DNA of 43,944 nt from Bacteroidota bacterium (GTDB taxonomy: Bacteria > Bacteroidota > Bacteroidia > Flavobacteriales > Weeksellaceae): positions 1-43,944 of the forward strand of contig JAEWYW010000007.1 of NCBI GenBank assembly GCA_023458535.1. The letters run 5' to 3'. A model generated the notes under the pieces. The model was not told where the DNA came from. It saw only the letters and a list, made by a program, of their open reading frames with translations, and searched no databases. The position numbers and the translations under genes were made by a program. Positions within the stretch are counted from its first letter, which is position 1. Each line of letters starts with the position of its first letter. Of the stretch, positions 39,313 to 43,944 are shown piece by piece.

Positions 39313-40888
39313 TAACTATTAGCGATGACTCATCAACAGACATATTTCCGTAGCATATATCAAGCCATTCCTTACCGAAATCTGCATACCATACAGAAAA
39401 ATTAAGAACTCTCTCCTGCCAGGTTTTTCCTGGGTGAACATCTAAGAAAAGATTTTCTAATCTTTCTAAAAGTTCTTGTTGTTTTATTTTTTCGGCTCTC
39501 AACAATCTTTTTTTAAGACGTTGGAAAGATTTTCGTTGACGTGTTTCCTCGGCCTTCACCATGCTACCAAAAGAGAAATGTGTTTTCTCGGAACCTTGCT
39601 TAAGTTTTTCAAACTGCTCTTGAAGTATATTTTCTTGTTCCGCTAACAATTGCAGGATTTCATTATTCTGTAATAGTTTTTTTTGAACAATACTGGCAAA
39701 AGAGTGCAGAAAGTCTTCTACTTCAAGATTTAACTTTTCAATTTTACCTAAGGTTTTTTCTTTGATGAAAAGCATCGAATTTCTGGGTATCAATACCGGA
39801 AAAATAACATCCGCTTTTCTAAAATAATCTTTCAGTTCAAGCCAATACATCACTTCCGCATTACCACCAACGTATGCAATATTGGGTAGTACTTTTTCTT
39901 GATATACCGGTCTAAGCAAAGCATTTGGACTGAAATTTTCAGGATGATTTTCAAGTTCTTTTAAAAGTGCTTCCTTTGAAAAAGAAATATCCGTATCTAC
40001 TACTTCAAATTTTTCTCCCTGAAGTTCTATTCTGTTTCGGGTTTCAGATAGATAAAATAAATTGATATCTCTAGGGTTTACCTGTACTTTGCCATATTTG
40101 CTTTTGAGAAACTCAACCTTTTGTTCGGTCGCATTTTTTAATTCAGAATTCAAAAGTTCTTCTTTAAAAATCTGCTTCATTTGAGCTTTCAAAGGAACGC
40201 TATCGCCATCAATCATCAACAATCCCACATCAGAAAAAATTCTGTTCACCAATGTTCTAATGGCTTGTGTAAGTGTTTTACCCTGCTGATAAGCTTCCTT
40301 AAGCATCATTATCAGTTCAGTTCCGAAGACGGAATCTTTAAATTCTTTTTCAAATTCTGGTATAAAATGAAGATCTGTTATTTTTATCCTTCCAACTGCT
40401 CCACCACTTTTTTCATTCATCTCATAATAATGAGTTTCTGTTTTAAAGTGATTGATTTCTTCAAAATCATGGTCTTCAGTTGCCATCCAATACATTGGGA
40501 CAAAATGTTGACTGGGAAATTGAGTTTTTAAATATTCACACGTTTTTACAGTCTGCAATATTTTATAAATAAAGAAAACTGGTCCTGTAAATAAATTTAG
40601 CTGATGCCCAGTGGTAACCGTAAATGTATTAGGATGAGTGAGAAGTTCTAAATTTTTAACTTGAGCTTCTGAAAGTGTAACGTCTTGAAATTGCAGTGAA
40701 AGAACATCTTTCAAAATTGTACGCTGTTCCACTGAAAAAGAACTTCCTTTTTCTAGAATTCGCGTTTCGATATTTTTTATTGAAAATACATCATCTGAAA
40801 AATCCTGAAGTTCAAGATTCAGAAAATCCTTCACCAAGGCAGGAATGCTTTCAATATTTTTAAAACTAAATGTATTAATGTGCTTCAA
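39302..40888 (-). CDS. bshC: Bacillithiol synthase BshC (cysteine-adding enzyme)
   Basis: Last step of bacillithiol synthesis: joins cysteine to glucosaminyl-malate. 528 residues, the usual length for the family. Marks: VTTGHQLNLFTGPVFFIYKI (about 95-114), PMYWMATEDHDFEEINHF (nucleotide-binding-like HxD region), a substrate/Rossmann core ending NIAYVGGNAEVMYWLELKDYF, and a coiled-coil arm (about 375-455) with basic ERQRK stretches. The start is TTG at 40888, 12 bases after the porin gene; no ATG is available nearby. Genes bshA and bshB are not in the window. It is likely co-transcribed with the putative porin. Confidence 0.93.
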   Translation of the reverse strand: MKHINTFSFKNIESIPALVKDFLNLELQDFSDDVFSIKNIETRILEKGSSFSVEQRTILKDVLSLQFQDVTLSEAQVKNLELLTHPNTFTVTTGHQLNLFTGPVFFIYKILQTVKTCEYLKTQFPSQHFVPMYWMATEDHDFEEINHFKTETHYYEMNEKSGGAVGRIKITDLHFIPEFEKEFKDSVFGTELIMMLKEAYQQGKTLTQAIRTLVNRIFSDVGLLMIDGDSVPLKAQMKQIFKEELLNSELKNATEQKVEFLKSKYGKVQVNPRDINLFYLSETRNRIELQGEKFEVVDTDISFSKEALLKELENHPENFSPNALLRPVYQEKVLPNIAYVGGNAEVMYWLELKDYFRKADVIFPVLIPRNSMLFIKEKTLGKIEKLNLEVEDFLHSFASIVQKKLLQNNEILQLLAEQENILQEQFEKLKQGSEKTHFSFGSMVKAEETRQRKSFQRLKKRLLRAEKIKQQELLERLENLFLDVHPGKTWQERVLNFSVWYADFGKEWLDICYGNMSVDESSLIVIAI

Positions 40889-40900
40889 CTTGCTAAAATT

Positions 40901-42835
40901 TTAGTTGAACAAATACCACACAATGCCCAGATTCAATCTAAAATCGTATGTCGGATAATGTGGAAATGCATAAGCCTTATTATGAGAAAAAACCGTACCT
41001 ATCTGCTGTCCTTCGATATAGAAAAACATTTTTTTCACTTTCATATTCGCATAAATATCCAAAATAGGCTGTCCCCCAATAGAGAACGAATTGGTTGGTA
41101 AGATATACTCGTTCACAATAGGAAGGTATTCTCTTGAAGCAAATTTTGTGAAATAATACGCTTTGATACCTGCCTGAATCTCCGCAGCTTTTTTAAATGC
41201 TTTGGTCTGATAAAATACGTTAACCCTACCAATGAAATCGGGCATCGGATAAAGATTTTTTTCTGTTAATGCCTGCTGAAATTGTAATCTTGTATTGAGA
41301 TTGAATTTCCCGTAAGTGAAAGTGGCGTCACCTCCAATTTGGGATATATTTAAAGAATTTGAGCTTTGCTGAGGCTTGGCATTTCCATCTAAATAAGTGT
41401 AATTATCAATTCTAAAATAATTCACGAAAATCTCTGTATTGAACCATTTCAAATTGATATTTCCTCCAATCTCAGTGACCGACTGATTCTTAGCATCAGA
41501 CAAAAAGTAGTTAAAATCTCTGTAAACCGAAGTGTTCATCAAATAATTAAAACTAGGATAAGCGGTCTGAAAATTAACTTTTGCATTTACAAAATAATCT
41601 TTGATAGGTTCAAAGCGTAAATTATTAGTAGTTTTCAGGAAAGTTCCAAATTGATTTCCGTTAGAAAATTCCAAGAAAGATTTCAGTTCTATTTTATCGA
41701 ACAACTTTACCTGTAAATTTCCTAAAGCACCTATTCTGTTCTCGCTTATTTCCGCAGGATAATTAAGGTTGTTAACAGCATTTCCGTCTGTAGCCTCAAA
41801 TTTTAACATTTGATAACGAACTCCTGCATCAAATTTCAGATTCTCTTTATCAAAAACCAAACTTAAAACATTACTAAGATTTTTGGAATATTTTTTTGTT
41901 CCGAGGGGAAATCCGCTGTATAAATCCTTTTCATCCTGATACCAAAATTGCTCCAGTTCATTCTGATTATAATAGTATTTATTACCCTGATGGAAAATAG
42001 TATGCCTGATGCGGAATGGATATTTCTCAGAATTAAACGGGGTATACTGCTGACTGAAATAATATCTTCTGTAACCAAATTGAGAACTTGAAGCCTGCAA
42101 ATTCACCTGCGCATTCTGTCGGTTTTTGGATTCGCTGTCGCCATTTATAAAGACATCATCATCTTCTAAACCACCAAATTCTTGGTTGTTGACATTTTGA
42201 TGAAGGTAATGGGCAAAAAATTCGTAACGCTCATTCTTGCTTTTGTAATGTCCACTAAAAATGGTATTGTTATTCGATGCCAAAGAATTTCTGTACAAAC
42301 CTTGAGATCTAAGTCCCATATATTCCACAGCGAAATTAAAGTTCTTGCCGATGTTTTGTGTGTATGTAGAATTCAACGCTGCACCATTTTTCATAGCGTT
42401 ATGATAAATGAATGTTGCTGTCGGCGTTTTGACATCATAATACTTGATATCATTAATACCTAAAATACCATAGGATTTATGGGATGGCAATAATGAAAGA
42501 TTTTGTTCGGCATTGAGTTCGTAAGACAGTGTATTGAAACCGGCTCCAATGTTTGCCATTTGTATTTTCCCAAAATTATCTCGGTTATTGTATTGCGAGA
42601 AAATAAAAGTTTTATCTGCAGTAAGTACAGTATCAAAAATCTTCTTTTGGGAGTACTGCGTTTGATATTGATAATCTAGAATAGTCGGTTTAAAGATTTT
42701 CATGGAATCTTTTTTACCTGTGTCTATCACCAGCGTATCAGCAGTGGGAGGTTTTAGTGAATCATTTTTCGGAAGTACTTGTGCCGACGCAAAAAAAGAA
42801 AACAAAAATATAAGTGAAAATAATATTTGCTTCAT
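40901..42835 (-). CDS. Putative porin (Bacteroidota outer-membrane barrel)
   Basis: 644 residues with signal peptide (KQILFSLIFLFSFFASAQ), a Pro/Thr-rich N-terminal stretch (to about 50) and a long series of amphipathic strands and turns ending in an aromatic residue (LGIVWYLFN). It looks like the Bacteroidota 'putative porin' family (Porin_10-like), a large single-chain barrel; substrate unknown. The ATG at 42835 is preferred to an upstream in-frame start at 42874, because a -7 element lies between them and the signal peptide then begins cleanly. bshC follows after 12 bases. Confidence 0.85.
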   Translation of the reverse strand: MKQILFSLIFLFSFFASAQVLPKNDSLKPPTADTLVIDTGKKDSMKIFKPTILDYQYQTQYSQKKIFDTVLTADKTFIFSQYNNRDNFGKIQMANIGAGFNTLSYELNAEQNLSLLPSHKSYGILGINDIKYYDVKTPTATFIYHNAMKNGAALNSTYTQNIGKNFNFAVEYMGLRSQGLYRNSLASNNNTIFSGHYKSKNERYEFFAHYLHQNVNNQEFGGLEDDDVFINGDSESKNRQNAQVNLQASSSQFGYRRYYFSQQYTPFNSEKYPFRIRHTIFHQGNKYYYNQNELEQFWYQDEKDLYSGFPLGTKKYSKNLSNVLSLVFDKENLKFDAGVRYQMLKFEATDGNAVNNLNYPAEISENRIGALGNLQVKLFDKIELKSFLEFSNGNQFGTFLKTTNNLRFEPIKDYFVNAKVNFQTAYPSFNYLMNTSVYRDFNYFLSDAKNQSVTEIGGNINLKWFNTEIFVNYFRIDNYTYLDGNAKPQQSSNSLNISQIGGDATFTYGKFNLNTRLQFQQALTEKNLYPMPDFIGRVNVFYQTKAFKKAAEIQAGIKAYYFTKFASREYLPIVNEYILPTNSFSIGGQPILDIYANMKVKKMFFYIEGQQIGTVFSHNKAYAFPHYPTYDFRLNLGIVWYLFN

Positions 42836-42852
42836 TAAATTTTTATGTTCAG

Positions 42853-42860
42853 CAAAAATA
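42853..42860 (-). promoter_or_regulatory. -7 element of the putative porin gene
   Basis: TATTTTTG on the - strand, 18 bases before the ATG at 42835. The expected -33 region falls in the preceding terminator and has no TTG. Confidence 0.4.
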
Positions 42861-42876
42861 CGAAATAAAGACAAAT

Positions 42877-42906
42877 AAAAAACCCCGCCAAAGGCAGGGT
42901 TTTTTT
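42877..42906 (-). terminator. Terminator of the susD gene
   Basis: AACCCCGCC (42881-42889), loop AAA, GGCAGGGTT (42893-42901); one G-U pair. On the - strand the stem is followed by a T run, 22-27 bases after the susD stop. Confidence 0.82.
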
Positions 42907-42927
42907 AGTATAATATCTGGAATTAAA

Positions 42928-43944
42928 TTAATAACCAGGGTTTTGTTGAATGTTTGGATTCATATTTATTGCTCCTTGTGGAATAGGAAGTTGCCATTTA
43001 TGACTACTTACGGGTAGAGACATCACTACTGCGGGATTACCTCCCCCATTAGATTCTGGTCCAAAATTTGACCTTTGGATTGGCAACCCTAATCTCTTTA
43101 ATGTAAAAAATCGGTCGGTTTCAAATGCCAATTCCAATCTTCTTTCCAACATAATTGCATTCCATAGGGGCTGACCATTCTCAGTACCAGCAACAAAACC
43201 AGTATATCTCTGACCTCTCAATGTATTTAACAATGACAATGCGCCACTTTCATTCCCTTTTTTAAACATAGCCTCTGCAACATTTAATAACACTTCCGCA
43301 GATCTTAAATATTTAATATCAACTGCTTCTATTGGTTTACCTGTTGCCTGTTTGTGCTTTATCACATTATTATATGTTTTTCCGCTGAAACTGGATGTTA
43401 CTATGTACGAATTTTTTCTTATATCTGATGATATAAACTTAGTAAATAATTCGTAATCGACAACATATTCAGATTTAATTTCACCCCCTACGGTTTGATT
43501 ATAGCACGAACCCGTTTTGATATTTTCAGTTGGAGCGTTTAAAATTTTAAATAGTACACCGTCTGTAGACGAATCGGCCCAAATGTTCTTAAAATTACCA
43601 ATTGCTCCAACACTCGGGCTCAAATTTAAAGATTTTTGCCCCCATAAAATTACATTATCATAATCACCTTTGTATAAATATACTCTAGACAACATCCCTT
43701 GAATAGCTGCTTTGGTTAATTTACCGACAGTAGCACTTTGCGTAATATTTTGCTCCGCAAAAAGTAAATCATTGATTATTTTATCATAAACTTGAGAAAC
43801 ATTAAGATCTCTTGAAGCCATAACATATGGGTTGAAGGTTTCAACATAAGCAATACCTATAGAATTTGCAGCATCACTAGATTGTGTGGGGATTTTACAG
43901 TATCTTCTAACTATATCAAAATGTGCAATTGCACGAATTGCTCT
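42928..43944 (-). CDS. SusD/RagB-family nutrient-binding outer-membrane lipoprotein (5' part outside window)
   Basis: Surface lipoprotein that captures glycans or other nutrients above a SusC-type TonB-dependent transporter. The frame is open to the window edge, giving 338 residues of the C-terminal two thirds; the lipobox and N-terminus are outside. SusD marks: RAIRAIAHFDIVRRY at the edge (TPR-like helix), AIQGMLSRVYLYKGDYDNVI, RSAEVLLNVAEAMFKKG, LERRLELAFETDRFFTLKRLG and the usual end WQLPIPQGAINMNPNIQQN. A susC gene is expected directly upstream, right of the window. The substrate cannot be told. A terminator follows. Confidence 0.92.
   Translation of the reverse strand, partial: RAIRAIAHFDIVRRYCKIPTQSSDAANSIGIAYVETFNPYVMASRDLNVSQVYDKIINDLLFAEQNITQSATVGKLTKAAIQGMLSRVYLYKGDYDNVILWGQKSLNLSPSVGAIGNFKNIWADSSTDGVLFKILNAPTENIKTGSCYNQTVGGEIKSEYVVDYELFTKFISSDIRKNSYIVTSSFSGKTYNNVIKHKQATGKPIEAVDIKYLRSAEVLLNVAEAMFKKGNESGALSLLNTLRGQRYTGFVAGTENGQPLWNAIMLERRLELAFETDRFFTLKRLGLPIQRSNFGPESNGGGNPAVVMSLPVSSHKWQLPIPQGAINMNPNIQQNPGY

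Overview
The window looks like chromosome of a low-GC member of the Bacteroidota, most likely a Chryseobacterium-like flavobacterium (Weeksellaceae). Evidence: promoters of the TTG (-33) / TAnnTTTG (-7) type before most genes, almost no Shine-Dalgarno sequences, a TamL-type lipoprotein Omp85, a SusD protein, a bacillithiol gene (bshC), a GYDIA-type GHMP kinase and several flavobacterial outer-membrane families. Genus assignment is inference. Most of the window is core chromosome. The accessory parts are the two edges: an insertion-sequence end on the left and a SusD locus cut by the window end on the right.

Layout. 1-1432: the right end of an IS982-like element lies inside a TonB-dependent siderophore receptor gene, whose promoter has two Fur-like palindromes. 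1441-4910: str operon rpsL-rpsG-fusA-rpsJ, with promoter and terminator. 4965-11701: exported protein with a (TA)11 tract, GT-C glycosyltransferase, pncB plus a YCII lipoprotein, small membrane protein, rmuC and a SpoU/TrmH RNA methyltransferase. 11725-14539: Ala-rich lipoprotein, a trans-membrane HTH-like protein paired with a lipoprotein, and 5-formyl-THF cyclo-ligase. 14543-18628: trhO with an unusual C-terminal domain, htrA, a small membrane protein and ridA. 18685-22725: divergent lptD and N-acetylmuramoyl-L-alanine amidase. 22784-23291: tRNA-Glu, rpsT, tRNA-Glu. 23391-25022: small outer-membrane protein and a frameshifted AraC regulator. 25046-33331: tamB-tamL-yihY operon. 33489-37475: aroQ, pckA, and fabD with the GHMP kinase. 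37559-42835: LysM/periplasmic-binding fusion, bshC and a putative porin. 42928-43944: 3' part of a susD gene.

How the genes fit together. A large share serves the cell envelope: LPS export (lptD), wall cleavage (amidase), outer-membrane protein biogenesis (tamB/tamL), periplasmic protein quality control (htrA), porin, SusD and siderophore uptake, and a wall-associated LysM receptor. The rest is housekeeping: translation (str operon, rpsT, tRNAs, trhO, RNA methyltransferase), NAD, folate, shikimate, fatty acid and probably mevalonate metabolism, gluconeogenesis and low-molecular-weight thiol synthesis.

No CRISPR array, prophage or defence island is visible. The observations most worth following are the TrhO protein that appears to carry a C-terminal domain like that of U32 (TrhP) proteins, the trans-membrane HTH-like protein/lipoprotein pair, the IS-interrupted siderophore receptor, the TA-repeat contingency-like tract, and the frameshifted AraC regulator. 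No intergenic stretch exceeds 300 bases; the longest is 15917-16215 (299 bases), holding the trhO and htrA promoters.
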